A DNA stretch of 64,000 nt from assembly GCA_027587225.1 (NCBI GenBank), contig JAPDDQ010000018.1, positions 62,001-126,000 on the forward strand. The letters are read 5' to 3'. The DNA comes from Solirubrobacter taibaiensis (GTDB lineage: Bacteria > Actinomycetota > Thermoleophilia > Solirubrobacterales > Solirubrobacteraceae). Under the pieces are notes generated by a model. The model was not told where the DNA came from. It saw only the letters and a list, made by a program, of their open reading frames with translations, and searched no databases. The translations under genes were made by a program, and so were the position numbers. Every line of letters begins with the position of its first letter. The stretch's first letter is position 1. This document shows positions 40,626-50,511 of the stretch, piece by piece.

Positions 40626-41974
40626 GCCTCGTCCCCTTCGTCGGTCTCGACTTCGATCGGGACCGAGACGAGCCGGACCTGATCCACGCGCAGGTCATCG
40701 AGCGCGACCACGGTGAGCGTGACCTCGAACGGCACGCCGTTGTTGTCGTCGACCTCGAGCGTCACGCTGTCGTCGACGGCAGGCATGCGGGCGAGGTGGT
40801 CGCCCATCAGGCCGCCGATCGTCTCGTAGTCGTCGTCCTCGGGCAGGCGCAGCCCGGCGATCTGGCGCACCTCGTCCGGCCGCATCAGCCCGGAGAACAC
40901 CCAGCTGCCGTCCGCCTCGCGGCGCGCGCGCTCCTCGCCCTCGTCGTGCTCGTCGCGCACCTCGCCGACGATCTCCTCCACGAGGTCCTCGAGCGTCACG
41001 AGCCCGTCGACGTTGCCGAACTCGTCCACGACGAGCGCCATCTGCAGGCCGCCCGCGCGGAGCTGGTCGAGCAGGTCGTCGAGCTCGAGGCTGGCGGGCA
41101 CCAGCACCGGCTCGTTCATCACCTCGGAGACCTTCACGTCGCTGCGGCGCTCGAACGGCACCGCGACGGCGTGCTTGACGTGCACGATCCCGGTGATCGC
41201 CCCGTTTTCGCCCAGCACCGGGAAGCGGGAGCGCCCGCTCTCCCGCGCGGCCTCGGTGACGACGGCGATCGAGTCGTCCTGGGAGACGGTGACCACGCGC
41301 CCGCGCGGGGTCATGATCTCGTGCGCGGTGCGTTCGCCGAACGCGAGCGTGCGTTGCAGCAGCGCCGCGGTGCCGCGTTGCAGCGTGCCCGTCTCGGCCG
41401 AGCGGCGGACGAGCGAGCTGAGCTCCTCGGCGGAGCGGGCCGAGGCCAGCTCCTCCTGCGGCTCGATCCCGATCCGGCGCAGGATCGCGTTCGCGGTGTT
41501 GTTGAAGGCAGAGATCACCGGGCGAGCGAACCGCGTGAAGCCACGGTGGAAGCCCTGGACGGCCTTCGCTGTCGCGAGCGGCCTGGCGATCGCGAGGTTC
41601 TTCGGCACGAGCTCGCCGAACACCATCGTCGCGCCGGTCGCGAGGATGAGCGCGATCGCGAGCGCGATGCCCGGCACGACGTCCTCGGGGATGCCGATCG
41701 ACTCGAGCGGTCCGTCGACGAGCCGCGCGATCGACGGCTCGGCCATATAGCCGATCAGCAGGTTGGTGACGGTGATGCCGACCTGCGCCGAGGAGAGCTG
41801 CGTCGAGAGGGAGCGGAGCGCGCTCTGGACGCCCTTGGCGCCCGTCTCGCCGTTCTCGACGGCACGGTCCACCGTGCCGCGATCGACGGTCACGAACGAG
41901 AACTCGGCCGCGACGAACGCGCCACAGGCCGCCACCAGCGCAAGCGCGCCGAGGATGAGGAGGATTTCGATCAT
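40622..41974 (-). CDS. CNNM/CorC-HlyC-type membrane protein with CorC C-terminal domain
   Basis: 450 residues. DUF21 membrane domain (GAFVAAEFSFVTVDRGTVDR, VGITVTNLLIGYMAEPSIA, VFGELVPKNLAI), CBS pair (IMTPRGRVVTVSQDDSI, SGRSRFPVLGENGAITGIVH, MALVVDEFGNVDGLVTLEDL) and a complete C-terminal CorC_HlyC domain (YETIGGLMGDHLARMP). Probably involved in divalent-cation transport. The tandem full-length and shortened paralogues are common in actinobacteria and may form a heteromer. Confidence 0.88.
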   Translation of the reverse strand: MIEILLILGALALVAACGAFVAAEFSFVTVDRGTVDRAVENGETGAKGVQSALRSLSTQLSSAQVGITVTNLLIGYMAEPSIARLVDGPLESIGIPEDVVPGIALAIALILATGATMVFGELVPKNLAIARPLATAKAVQGFHRGFTRFARPVISAFNNTANAILRRIGIEPQEELASARSAEELSSLVRRSAETGTLQRGTAALLQRTLAFGERTAHEIMTPRGRVVTVSQDDSIAVVTEAARESGRSRFPVLGENGAITGIVHVKHAVAVPFERRSDVKVSEVMNEPVLVPASLELDDLLDQLRAGGLQMALVVDEFGNVDGLVTLEDLVEEIVGEVRDEHDEGEERARREADGSWVFSGLMRPDEVRQIAGLRLPEDDDYETIGGLMGDHLARMPAVDDSVTLEVDDNNGVPFEVTLTVVALDDLRVDQVRLVSVPIEVETDEGDEA

Positions 41975-42108
41975 CGCGCGCCCTCCCGGAGGGGGACGCG
42001 CTTGGGACTACAGCTGGGGTCGTCGGTCATCGACCACGGAAACGGCGACTCATATGTGCTCACGCAGCTTAGGGACTCGCCTTAACGGAATCTCAGCCGG
42101 ATGCCAGG

Positions 42109-43464
42109 ATGGTCCGCTTGCTGGCCGTTCTCGTCGTCGCGCAGATCATGAGCGTCGCCAACGCGAACCTGATCGCGGTCGCGCTGCCCCCGTTGAGTGC
42201 CGACCTCGGCGCGTCCGAGGTGCAGGAGCAGTGGATCGTCGACGCCTACGTGCTGGTGTTCGCGGCGCTGCTCGTCGCCGGCGGCGTGCTCGCGGACCGC
42301 TACGGACGCCGGCGCGCGCTCCTCGCCGGGTTCGCCTTGTTCGGCTTGGGATCGTTGGTGAGCGCGCTCGCGCCGGATCCGGGCGTGTTGATCGCCGCGC
42401 GTGTGGTGCAGGCGCTCGGACCGCCGCTGATCCTGCCGGCGTCGCTGGCCATCCTTACCGCGAACCTCGCCGATCCCGCGGCGCGGGCGCGGGCGATCGG
42501 CTACTGGGGCGCGGCTTCGGGGTTCGGCGTGGCCGTCGGCCCGCTGATCGGCGGCGCTGTCGTGTCCGGATTCGGGTGGCGCTGGGCATTCGGCGTGAGC
42601 GTGATCGCCGCGACGGGCCTGGCGTTCGCGACGTTGCGGGTGATCCCGGACGACCGGCCTTCCCGCTCCGCGCATCCGTTCGACTGGCTCGGCGCGCTCC
42701 TCGTCACGGGCACGCTGGGCGCGCTGGTCTTCGCGCTGATCGAGGGCCCGGAGCGCGGCTGGGGGTCAGTAGAAGTGCTCGGAAGCTTCGCGGTCGCGGG
42801 TTTGGCGCTGGTCGGGCTGATCGTGGCCGAGCGGCGGCATCCGGCGCCGCTCGTGGACCTGGACCTCGTGCGTCAGCCCGTGTTCGCGGCCGCCAACCTC
42901 GCGGCGGCGACGGTGCTGTTCGTGATGCTGCCCACGACCGTCTATCTGTCGGCGTTCCTGCAGGAGTTTCGCGCGCTGACGCCGCTGCAGACCGGGCTCG
43001 CGCTGCTCCCGCTCGGCGGCGCGGTGGCGCTGCTGGCGCCCGTCTCGGGGCGGCTCACCGCGCACGTCCCGCGGCGCCTGCTGATCGCCGGCGGGCTGCT
43101 CTGCGCGGCGGTCGGCACGTTCGGGCTGAGCCGCATCGGGGGCGAAGACGGGGCGGGGGAACTGTGGCTTGCGCTGCTCGTGCTCGGGGCGGGCGCGGGG
43201 TTCGCGCTCCCGCCCACGACGGCCACCGCGGTGTCGGCCGCGCCGCGCGCGCGGACCGGGATGGCGTCCGCGATCCACAACGCCGGCCGCCAGGTCGGGG
43301 CGACGCTCGGCGTCGCCGCACTCGGGTCGATCGTCATCGCCCGCGCCGCGGACGGCGGCCCCGCGGCCTACGCCGAAGGGCTCTCCGTGGCGTTGGTGGT
43401 CGGTGCCGTCGCGCTGGTGGCCGCGGCGCTGGTGGCGCTGAAGGCGCTCCCGAGAACGGGCTGA
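42109..43464 (+). CDS. MFS transporter, DHA2-type drug/proton antiporter
   Basis: 451 residues, about 14 hydrophobic segments. The MFS motif A variant GVLADRYGRRRALLAG lies after TM2, and early NLIAVALPPLSADLGAS and later motif-C-like GPLIGGAVVSGFGWRW are typical of DHA2 multidrug exporters. It probably exports a hydrophobic compound using the proton gradient; the substrate is unknown. ATG start 42109. It is followed 16 bases later by a CDF transporter. No adjacent TetR-type regulator was seen. Confidence 0.88.
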   Translation: MVRLLAVLVVAQIMSVANANLIAVALPPLSADLGASEVQEQWIVDAYVLVFAALLVAGGVLADRYGRRRALLAGFALFGLGSLVSALAPDPGVLIAARVVQALGPPLILPASLAILTANLADPAARARAIGYWGAASGFGVAVGPLIGGAVVSGFGWRWAFGVSVIAATGLAFATLRVIPDDRPSRSAHPFDWLGALLVTGTLGALVFALIEGPERGWGSVEVLGSFAVAGLALVGLIVAERRHPAPLVDLDLVRQPVFAAANLAAATVLFVMLPTTVYLSAFLQEFRALTPLQTGLALLPLGGAVALLAPVSGRLTAHVPRRLLIAGGLLCAAVGTFGLSRIGGEDGAGELWLALLVLGAGAGFALPPTTATAVSAAPRARTGMASAIHNAGRQVGATLGVAALGSIVIARAADGGPAAYAEGLSVALVVGAVALVAAALVALKALPRTG

Positions 43465-43480
43465 CGGGTAGCGTCGTCGA

Positions 43481-44413
43481 GTGCGATCGGAGCGCCTGTT
43501 CAAACTGCTGTGGCTGTCGGTGGCCGCGGCGCTGGCGACGATCGCGCTCAAGACCGTCGCCTACCTGCTGACCGGATCGATCGGTCTGCTCTCCGACGCG
43601 GCCGAGTCGGTGGTGAACCTCGTCGCGGCCGTGGTGGCGATGGCGGCGCTGCGCTGGGCGCTCAAGCCCGCCGACGAGGAACACGCCTACGGGCACCAGA
43701 AGGCCGAGTACTTCTCGGCCGGCGTGGAGGGAACGCTCGTGCTCGTCGCCGCCGTGAGTATCGGCGTGACCGCGTTCGGGCGGCTGCTGGACCCGCAGCC
43801 GATCGACACCGTCGGCCTCGGCCTCGCGGTCTCCACCCTCGCGACGCTGATCAACCTGGCGGTCGGCGTGGTGCTGCTGCGAGCCGGCCGCCAGGAGCGC
43901 TCGATCGTGCTCGAGGCCGACGGCAGGCACCTGATCACCGACGTCTGGACGTCCATCGGCGTGATCGTCGGCGTGGCCGCCGTCGCGGCGACCGGCTGGG
44001 AGATCCTCGACCCGCTGATCGCCCTCGCCGTCGCGGTCAACATCGTCGTCACCGGCGGCGTGCTCATCCAGCGCTCGGTCGGCGGGCTGATGGACCGCGC
44101 CCTCGACGCCGGCGACCTCGCGCGGATCAAGGCGGTGCTGGCGGACTTCCGCGAGCACGAGGGGATCGACTTCCACGCCCTGCGCACGAGGCAGGCCGGG
44201 TCACGCGCGTTCGTCTCCGTGCACGTGCTCGTCCCGGGCGCGTGGACGGTCCAGCACGGCCATGACCTGGTGGAGCGGGTCGAGGACGACCTGCGGGCCG
44301 GGCTCCCGCACGCCACGATCTTCACGCACCTGGAGCCGGTCGAGGACCCGAAGTCCTTCGCCGACACCGAGCTCGACCGGGCGATGAGTTCTCGCCGGGA
44401 GCCCGGTCTCTGA
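43481..44413 (+). CDS. cation diffusion facilitator (zinc/iron-type efflux)
   Basis: 310 residues from GTG. Six membrane segments with the CDF signature GSIGLLSDAAESVVNL (TM2 Asp) and the TM5 metal site GRHLITDVWTSIG (His and Asp), giving an H-D/D-type site. The cytoplasmic C-terminal domain contains FHALRTRQAGSRAFVSVHV and HLEPVEDP. It would export zinc or another divalent metal in exchange for protons. It lies directly after the MFS gene and 5 bases before a VOC protein. Confidence 0.9.
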   Translation: MRSERLFKLLWLSVAAALATIALKTVAYLLTGSIGLLSDAAESVVNLVAAVVAMAALRWALKPADEEHAYGHQKAEYFSAGVEGTLVLVAAVSIGVTAFGRLLDPQPIDTVGLGLAVSTLATLINLAVGVVLLRAGRQERSIVLEADGRHLITDVWTSIGVIVGVAAVAATGWEILDPLIALAVAVNIVVTGGVLIQRSVGGLMDRALDAGDLARIKAVLADFREHEGIDFHALRTRQAGSRAFVSVHVLVPGAWTVQHGHDLVERVEDDLRAGLPHATIFTHLEPVEDPKSFADTELDRAMSSRREPGL

Positions 44414-44418
44414 TCTGT

Positions 44419-44817
44419 ATGCCTCTCAAGGAACTGTCGACAGTGGTCGTTCCCGTCCGCGATCAAGACGCGGCCCTGGCCTTCTACACCGAGGTGCTCG
44501 GGCTGGAGAAGATCAGCGACTTCACCTATGACAGCGGCGAACGTTGGCTGGAGGTCGCGCCGCCCGGCCAGATCATCAGCTTGTGTCTGGTCGCGTCCGA
44601 GCGGGCGGGAGTGGAGACCGGGATCGCGTTGTGCAGCGACGACGTTCCCGGCGATCTGGAGGGCTTTCGCGAGCGCGGCGCGCGCGTGGACGACGCGCTC
44701 TTGGCGCCGGGCGAGGTCGTGGTCTGGGCGGGTGCGCCGTTGGCCGGGCGTCCGCCGCAGTTCCGCGTGTACGACCCGGACGGGAACTCGCTGCTCATCG
44801 TCGCGTCGGTACCGTGA
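44419..44817 (+). CDS. VOC-family (glyoxalase-like) protein
   Basis: 132 residues folding as one VOC domain: STVVVPVRDQDAALAFYTEV, LGLEKISDFTYDSGERWLEV and the closing FRVYDPDGNSLLIVAS. Such proteins are metal-dependent isomerases, dioxygenases or antibiotic-binding proteins. Its metal-ligand set is not clear by eye, so only the fold is assigned. ATG start 5 bases after the CDF transporter. Confidence 0.8.
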   Translation: MPLKELSTVVVPVRDQDAALAFYTEVLGLEKISDFTYDSGERWLEVAPPGQIISLCLVASERAGVETGIALCSDDVPGDLEGFRERGARVDDALLAPGEVVVWAGAPLAGRPPQFRVYDPDGNSLLIVASVP

Positions 44818-44823
44818 GCGATC

Positions 44824-45837
44824 GTGGCCGATGAAGCGGAGATCCTGGAGCTCGGCGGGCACGAGGTGCGCGTCACGAGCCCGGGCAAGGTGCTGTTCGC
44901 CGAGCGCGGTGAGACGAAGCTCGATCTCGTCCGCTACTACGTCGCCGTCGGCGACCCGTTGCTGCGCACGATGGGCGGGCGGCCCGTGCTGCTCCAGCGC
45001 TTTCCGCAGGGCGCCGGCGCGAAGGGGTTCTTCCAGAAGCGGGTACCCGACAACGCGCCCGAGTGGCTGTCGACCACGACGGTCCAGACGGTCAACGGGA
45101 CGCCTTCGCGGGCGCTGGTGATCGCCGATCTCGCGCACGTCGCGTGGGCGGTCAACCTGGCGTGCCTCGGCTTCCACGTCTGGCCCTCGCAGGCCGACGA
45201 TCAGGAACACTCGGATGAGCTGCGGATCGACCTGGACCCGATGCCTGGCACCGATTTCGGCATGGTGCGCGAGGGGGCGCGGGAGCTGCGCGCGCTGCTT
45301 GACGAGGTCGGTCTGACGGGTTTCGTCAAGACCACGGGCAGCAAGGGCTTGCACGTGTACGTGCGGCTTGAACCGCGGTGGACGCCGTACGAGGTGCGCT
45401 CCTGCGCGGTGGCCGTGGCGCGTGAGCTGGAACGCCGTCGCGGGGACCTGCTGACGGCAGCGTGGTGGAAGGAAGAGCGCGGCAAGCGCATCTTCGTGGA
45501 CTACAACCAGAACGCGCCGCACAAGACCGTGTTCGGCGCCTGGTCGGTGCGGGCGCGCAACGGCGCCCAGGTGTCGGCGCCGATCGCGTGGGATGAGCTC
45601 GACGAGATCCATCCCGACGAGCTCACGATTCCGGTGGTGTTGGAGCGCTACGAGCGCGCCGGCGACCCGTGGATCGACATCGGCCCCCAGTCCTTGGAGC
45701 CGCTGCTGGAGTGGCACGAGCGCGACACCGCGGCGGGCCTGATGGACGCGCCGTGGCCGCCCGTGTATCCGAAGATGCCGAACGAGCCACCGCGCGTCGC
45801 GCCCAGCCGGGCCAAGGCCGTCCCCGAAGAGGACTAG
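44824..45837 (+). CDS. stand-alone LigD-type DNA polymerase/primase domain
   Basis: 337 residues from GTG. It matches the polymerase domain of bacterial NHEJ DNA ligase D (archaeo-eukaryotic primase fold): TSPGKVLFAERGETKLDLVR, FPQGAGAKGFFQKRVP, WAVNLACLGFHVWPS, the catalytic RIDLDP (Asp136/Asp138) and TTGSKGLHVYV, then RIFVDYNQNAPHKT. It fills gaps with ribo- or deoxyribonucleotides at DNA breaks. No ligase or nuclease domain is fused, and no Ku gene is in the window, so partners must be encoded elsewhere. It ends overlapping the convergent oxidoreductase by four bases. Confidence 0.9.
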   Translation: MADEAEILELGGHEVRVTSPGKVLFAERGETKLDLVRYYVAVGDPLLRTMGGRPVLLQRFPQGAGAKGFFQKRVPDNAPEWLSTTTVQTVNGTPSRALVIADLAHVAWAVNLACLGFHVWPSQADDQEHSDELRIDLDPMPGTDFGMVREGARELRALLDEVGLTGFVKTTGSKGLHVYVRLEPRWTPYEVRSCAVAVARELERRRGDLLTAAWWKEERGKRIFVDYNQNAPHKTVFGAWSVRARNGAQVSAPIAWDELDEIHPDELTIPVVLERYERAGDPWIDIGPQSLEPLLEWHERDTAAGLMDAPWPPVYPKMPNEPPRVAPSRAKAVPEED

Positions 45838-47198
45838 GTCCGCACCGTCTGGCCCACGCGCAACACGCCCTTCGGGTCGTGGCGCTCGGCCAGCGCGGAC
45901 AGCCACGTCCGCGTGTTCTCGTCGTACACGCGGGCCATCCGGGCCTCGCCGATCGCGGCGCCGAAGTTCGGGAACTCGTTCCCGGTCAGGTAGGGGCCCA
46001 TCGCGGCCTGCACGGCCGCGTTGTGCTCCGGGACGCCCGGGATCATCGGCACGCCGATCACGAGCAGGGTGAACGCCGCGTCCCGGTGGCAGAACGCGCT
46101 CGTGTGCTCCGGCTCGCGGGCCAGCGCCCCGCCGAGCAGCCGCAGTTCGACGATGATCTGCGGCGAGCCTGCGTCCGGGCCGGCGACGCGCAGCAGCGTG
46201 TCGATCGCCTCGGGCGTGAGCTCGTCGAGCAGCCCGCTGGTCTCGAGCACGGGCATCGGGTCGACCGGGTCCGCGTGGACGGCGCCGATCGCGGCGTACG
46301 GGAGCGCGCCGATCGTGTCGATCAGCGGGGTCGCCACGGCGCGCATCGGGGCGAGCAGCGCGTTGCACTCGTCCGCCTCGGCGATGCTCGTGAAGCGCAC
46401 GGCCACGGTGAACCGGCCGGCGAGCGGCTCCGGCACGCCCGGGAGCGGCGGGAGCTGCAGCAGCGCGATCGACGTGTTCGCGTGCTCGGGCAGCGCCTGC
46501 GACCACTCCCGCCACATGTGCAGGACGCCGCTCGCGTCGGTGCCGTTGAAGTAGATCGCGCCGCCGTGGACGGTCGTGAGGTTCAGCAGCGCGATCTCCA
46601 CCGCCGTGACGACGCCGAGCGTGTTCTTGCCGCCCCGCAGACCCCAGAACAGGTCCGCGTGCTCGTCCGGCGTGACCCGAAGCAGGCGCCCGTCGCCCGT
46701 CACGACCTCGAACGCCAGCACCGTGTCGGACGCGAGCCCGTACGTGCGGACGAGCGGGCCGACGCCCCCGCCGGTGAGGAACCCGACGACCCCGACGCCC
46801 GGTGCGGACCCGACGAGCGGCGCCAGCCCGTGCGGCGCGGCCGCGTCGAGCACCTGCCGCCAGATCACACCCGCGCCGACCCGGGCGCGCTTGCCGACCG
46901 GGTCGATCTTGAGCTCGTCGAGCCGCGTGGTGTGGACGAGGAGCACGTCGTCGAGGTTGGTGGCGACCGCGCCATGCCCCGTGCGCTGGGGGAGCACACG
47001 CAGTCCGTTCTCGTTGGCGAAACGGACCGTTTCCGCGACGTCGTCGGCGTTCGCGGCGGCGACGACCGCCGCCGGGGCTATCTGCACGGCGACGTTGAAC
47101 GGCGCGGCGAGGTCATAACCGGGCTCGCCGGGGAGGGCGAGCGATCCGGTGAGCCTGGCGCGAAGCCAGGAGATTTCGGCTGGGGAGGAGACCGACAT
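45834..47198 (-). CDS. FAD-linked oxidoreductase (PCMH / berberine-bridge type)
   Basis: 454 residues. FAD_binding_4 region: VAVQIAPAAVVAAANADDVA, VLPQRTGHGAVA (where RTGHG replaces the usual RGGGH, lacking the second covalent FAD attachment), RVGAGVIWRQVLDAAAPHG, GFLTGGGVGPLVRTYGL and LRGGKNTLGVVTAVE. A C-terminal BBE motif (FPNFGAAIGEARMARVYDEN) completes it. It would oxidise an alcohol or sugar-like substrate with oxygen or another acceptor. ATG 47198 has a GGAAG site; ATG 47216 is an alternative. It lies immediately downstream of the SARP regulator, which may control it. Confidence 0.85.
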   Translation of the reverse strand: MSVSSPAEISWLRARLTGSLALPGEPGYDLAAPFNVAVQIAPAAVVAAANADDVAETVRFANENGLRVLPQRTGHGAVATNLDDVLLVHTTRLDELKIDPVGKRARVGAGVIWRQVLDAAAPHGLAPLVGSAPGVGVVGFLTGGGVGPLVRTYGLASDTVLAFEVVTGDGRLLRVTPDEHADLFWGLRGGKNTLGVVTAVEIALLNLTTVHGGAIYFNGTDASGVLHMWREWSQALPEHANTSIALLQLPPLPGVPEPLAGRFTVAVRFTSIAEADECNALLAPMRAVATPLIDTIGALPYAAIGAVHADPVDPMPVLETSGLLDELTPEAIDTLLRVAGPDAGSPQIIVELRLLGGALAREPEHTSAFCHRDAAFTLLVIGVPMIPGVPEHNAAVQAAMGPYLTGNEFPNFGAAIGEARMARVYDENTRTWLSALAERHDPKGVLRVGQTVRT

Positions 47199-47228
47199 GG
47201 CCGCAGCTTCCGGCATGCCGCTTGGCGC

Positions 47229-50200
47229 TCACTTGGAGCCGGCTTGAAGCGCGTCTCCAAGCGCCGCTTCGCAGCGACGCGCGGTGGGGGCACCGCCCGT
47301 GGCGTGGGCCAGCTCGAGTGCGGTCTGCAGGACCTCGCGGGCGCGGTCGGTCTCGCCCATCAGCGCGAGCAGGCGGCCTCGGGCGAGGTCGACGGTGTTG
47401 ATCACACCGATGTGCCCGACGACGGCGAGCTGGCCCGCGTAGGGGTCGAGCATCGCGAGGAGGCGCGGGGCGTGGTGGACCAGATCGGCTTCGACCGCGG
47501 TCTCGGCGAGCAGGACGACGTGGCCGAGCGTGATCCAGATCCACGGGCCGAGCGCGTCGAGCCATTCGGTGAGGCGCGCGTCGGCGTTGGCGAAGTCGCC
47601 GCGCGCGGCGGCGATGGCGGCGTCCCACGGGACGGGGTCGAAGGTGCCGGCGGAGTTGGCATCGACGAGGCCCTCGACTTCGCGGCGCAGGCTCAGCTTC
47701 GCGAGGCCGGCCGAGCCCGCGTAGTAGAGCTCGGTCTGCAGGTGCACGCGGGTGCCGATCTCGTAGTGGCGGCGGGCGTCGTCGAAGTCGCCGCGCCAGG
47801 TCGCGAGCGTGCCCTCCATCCAGCGCAGCTGCACGCGGATGACCGGGAGCTGGAGGACGTCGCACTCGGCGACCGCGAGCCGGACCTCCTCGGTGGCCTC
47901 GGGCACGCGCGCCAGCGACAGCAGGGCCATGCTCGCGACCGCGCGCGCGATCGCTGCGTCGACGCGCGCCTCGCGGTGGCTGAGCGCGATCAGTCGTGCG
48001 GCGTGCAGCAGCAGCTCCTCGGCGCGCGCCGCGACGCCAGAGTACGTGAGCAGCCGGCCGAGCAGTGCGTCGGCGATCGCCTCCTCGTCGCCGGACGCCT
48101 CCGCCAGCGCGAGCGCCTGGTCGGAGAGCCGCTCGGGGACGCTCCCGTCGTCGTCGTAACAGCGGCCGACCGCCACCGCGGCGAGCAGACTGGCGTGCGC
48201 GACGGGGTCGTCGGCGACGAACGGCTCCAGGCTCTGCAGGCGCTCGAGCAGCGGGCCGGGATCGTCGCCGTAGGTCGGCCACGGCCACGCACCCGCGCTG
48301 CGCAGCAAGGAGCTCGCGAGCCGGCCCACGGTCCGTGCGCGACCGGCCCGCGCGGCATCGAGCAGCGCCGCGTCGATCACGTTCAGCACCGTCTGGCCAC
48401 GCCCCGCCCGGGCGAGCGCCGCGACCTGCGCGACGAGCAACTCGTCCCGGTCGTCGCCCGTCGGTTGGAGGTCGTACACGCGCAGCGCCTCGGCCCACCA
48501 CTCGGCCGCGGCCTCTGAGCTCCACCGCTGCTCCGCCACCCGCGCGGCGGCGCGGCAGGCCTCGACCACCTCGCCCGACTCGACCACTCCGAGCGCCGCG
48601 ACGAGGTGCTGCGCGCGGCGCGAGACCCGATCACCGTCGTCGCCGGTCAGGGTCGAGGCCACCCGCGCGTGCAAGCGCCGGCGCCGCATCGCGGGCAGCC
48701 CGGCGAGCACCTCGTCGCGCAACAGGCCGTGCGCGAACGCGTACCCCGCGGTGTCCTGGCTCGGCACCAGCACGCTCTCGTCGGCGGCCTCGTCCAGCAG
48801 GTCGGCGACGAGGTCCGCGTCCATCCCGAGCGTCGCAGTCAGCGCCGGCAGGTCGACGACGTCGCCGATGATCGCCGCCGCCCGCAGCACCTGCAGGATC
48901 TCCGGCTCGAGCCCCGCGAGCCGCCGCCCGAGCACGGACCGTACGGCGAGCGGCGTGTCGCCCTGCTCGCGCGCCTCGGACGGCAGCCGCGCGTACTCGC
49001 ACACGAACAGCGGGTTGCCGCCGGTGCGCCGCGCGAGCTCACCGGCCTCGCGCTCGCTCAGCTCCTCGCCCGCGATCGCGCCCGCGAGCACGCCCACCTC
49101 GGCACGCGCGAGCGGCCCGACCGCGAGCTGCCGATGCCCCTCGCTCCGCGCGAGCGCGGCGAGCAACGGCGCGATCGCGTCCCCGGACTCGCCGTCGCGC
49201 AGCGTGAGCGCGAACACGACGGGCACCCCGCGCAGCGCGCCGGCGAGGTGCGCGAGGCACCGCGCCGAGGTGGGATCGGCCCACTGGGCATCGTCGACGA
49301 CAATCGCCTGGGGGAGACCGGAGGCCTGCACCAGCGCGGCGACGCGCTCGTACACCGCGAAGCGGGCGGCGTCGGCGTCTACGCCGGCGGGCGGGACGAG
49401 CAGCGTGTCGGGATCGTCGCCGAGGGCGCGGACGAGCTGGCGGATCGGCCACCAGGCGGGGGCGCCGTCCTCCTCCGAGCAGCGGGCCCAGGCGTCGCGG
49501 CCGCCCGCGGCGCGCATCCTCGCCACGAGCTCCTCCGCCAGGCGAGTCTTGCCGATCCCGGCCGGACCGGTCAGGACGAGCCAGCGGGTGGCGCCGCCGC
49601 GGACGTCGGCGAGCAACTCGTCGAGCACGCGGGTCTCGCGGGCGCGGCCGACCAACGACGACACCGGCTCCTCGGATGCCGCCGCCTCGGCGGCCGCCTC
49701 CGGCGTGTGGATCTGCGCCGCGCCCGTCCAGCTCGCGGGGCGGGGCCAGGCGGCCAGCGCCGGCTCGTGGCGGAGGATCGCGACCTGCAGCTCACGCAGC
49801 TCCGCGCCCGGCTCCAGCCCGAGCTCCTCGTCCAAGCGACGCACATGTTCGGCGTACCGCTCCAGCGCCTCGGGCGAGCGCCCCGCGCGATGCAGCGCGA
49901 TCATGTGCAGCCAGCACGCGCGGTCGCGCAGCGGGTGCGCCGCCCGCAGCTCCTGCGCCGCGGTCAGCGCCGGCGCCACGCGGCCCGCGGCGAGGAGCGC
50001 CGTGATCTGCGTCTCGCGGCATTCGGTGCGCAGCTCCTCGACCGCGTCGGCCTCCGCCCGCACCCACGCCTGGTCGGACAGGTCCTCCAGCAGCTCGCCG
50101 CGCCACAACGCCAGAGCGGCGTCGGTCTCCGCCAGCGCGTCCGTCCAGCGCTGCTCCTCCGCGGCCGTCCGCGCGGCGCGGGCGGCCACGCCGAACGCCG

Positions 50201-50510
50201 CCACGTCCACCCGATCGGCGCCGACCTCGAGCACGTACCCCTGCGCGCGACGCACGATCGGCGCGCTCGCTCCAGCCTCGTCCCGCAGGGCGCGGCGCAG
50301 GTTGGACACGTACGCCTGGATCGAGGCCTGCGCGCTCGGTGGCGGCTGGTCACCCCACAGCGCGTCGACCAGCCGGTCCGTGGACACCTGCCGGCCGCGG
50401 TGCAACAGCAGCAACGCGAGCGCCGCCCGCTGCTTGGGCGGGCCGAGATCGATGACGGCTTCGCCGCGGAGCGCCGTCAGCGGGCCGAGCAGCCGGTAGG
50501 ACGCGTCCAC
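47229..50510 (-). CDS. SARP-family transcriptional regulator with AAA ATPase and TPR-like region
   Basis: 1093 residues. An OmpR-type DNA-binding domain (residues 1-95: LGPPKQRAALALLLLHRGRQ, DALWGDQPPPSAQASIQAY) is followed by a BTAD helical domain (about 100-250: ALWRGELLEDL, LHMIALHRAGRSPEALERY). The ATPase has Walker A GPAGIGKTRL (about 316) and Walker B AIVVDDAQWADP, then a long TPR-like C-terminal region. This is the architecture of large AfsR/LuxR-type pathway activators. No C-terminal LuxR domain was seen. It starts two bases after the preceding gene's stop on the same strand. Confidence 0.9.
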   Translation of the reverse strand: MDASYRLLGPLTALRGEAVIDLGPPKQRAALALLLLHRGRQVSTDRLVDALWGDQPPPSAQASIQAYVSNLRRALRDEAGASAPIVRRAQGYVLEVGADRVDVAAFGVAARAARTAAEEQRWTDALAETDAALALWRGELLEDLSDQAWVRAEADAVEELRTECRETQITALLAAGRVAPALTAAQELRAAHPLRDRACWLHMIALHRAGRSPEALERYAEHVRRLDEELGLEPGAELRELQVAILRHEPALAAWPRPASWTGAAQIHTPEAAAEAAASEEPVSSLVGRARETRVLDELLADVRGGATRWLVLTGPAGIGKTRLAEELVARMRAAGGRDAWARCSEEDGAPAWWPIRQLVRALGDDPDTLLVPPAGVDADAARFAVYERVAALVQASGLPQAIVVDDAQWADPTSARCLAHLAGALRGVPVVFALTLRDGESGDAIAPLLAALARSEGHRQLAVGPLARAEVGVLAGAIAGEELSEREAGELARRTGGNPLFVCEYARLPSEAREQGDTPLAVRSVLGRRLAGLEPEILQVLRAAAIIGDVVDLPALTATLGMDADLVADLLDEAADESVLVPSQDTAGYAFAHGLLRDEVLAGLPAMRRRRLHARVASTLTGDDGDRVSRRAQHLVAALGVVESGEVVEACRAAARVAEQRWSSEAAAEWWAEALRVYDLQPTGDDRDELLVAQVAALARAGRGQTVLNVIDAALLDAARAGRARTVGRLASSLLRSAGAWPWPTYGDDPGPLLERLQSLEPFVADDPVAHASLLAAVAVGRCYDDDGSVPERLSDQALALAEASGDEEAIADALLGRLLTYSGVAARAEELLLHAARLIALSHREARVDAAIARAVASMALLSLARVPEATEEVRLAVAECDVLQLPVIRVQLRWMEGTLATWRGDFDDARRHYEIGTRVHLQTELYYAGSAGLAKLSLRREVEGLVDANSAGTFDPVPWDAAIAAARGDFANADARLTEWLDALGPWIWITLGHVVLLAETAVEADLVHHAPRLLAMLDPYAGQLAVVGHIGVINTVDLARGRLLALMGETDRAREVLQTALELAHATGGAPTARRCEAALGDALQAGSK

Positions 50511-50511
50511 G

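Noticed and set aside
39576..41974. True hemolysins
   Set aside because: The DUF21-CBS-CorC architecture belongs to cation-homeostasis membrane proteins; no cytolysin feature is present.
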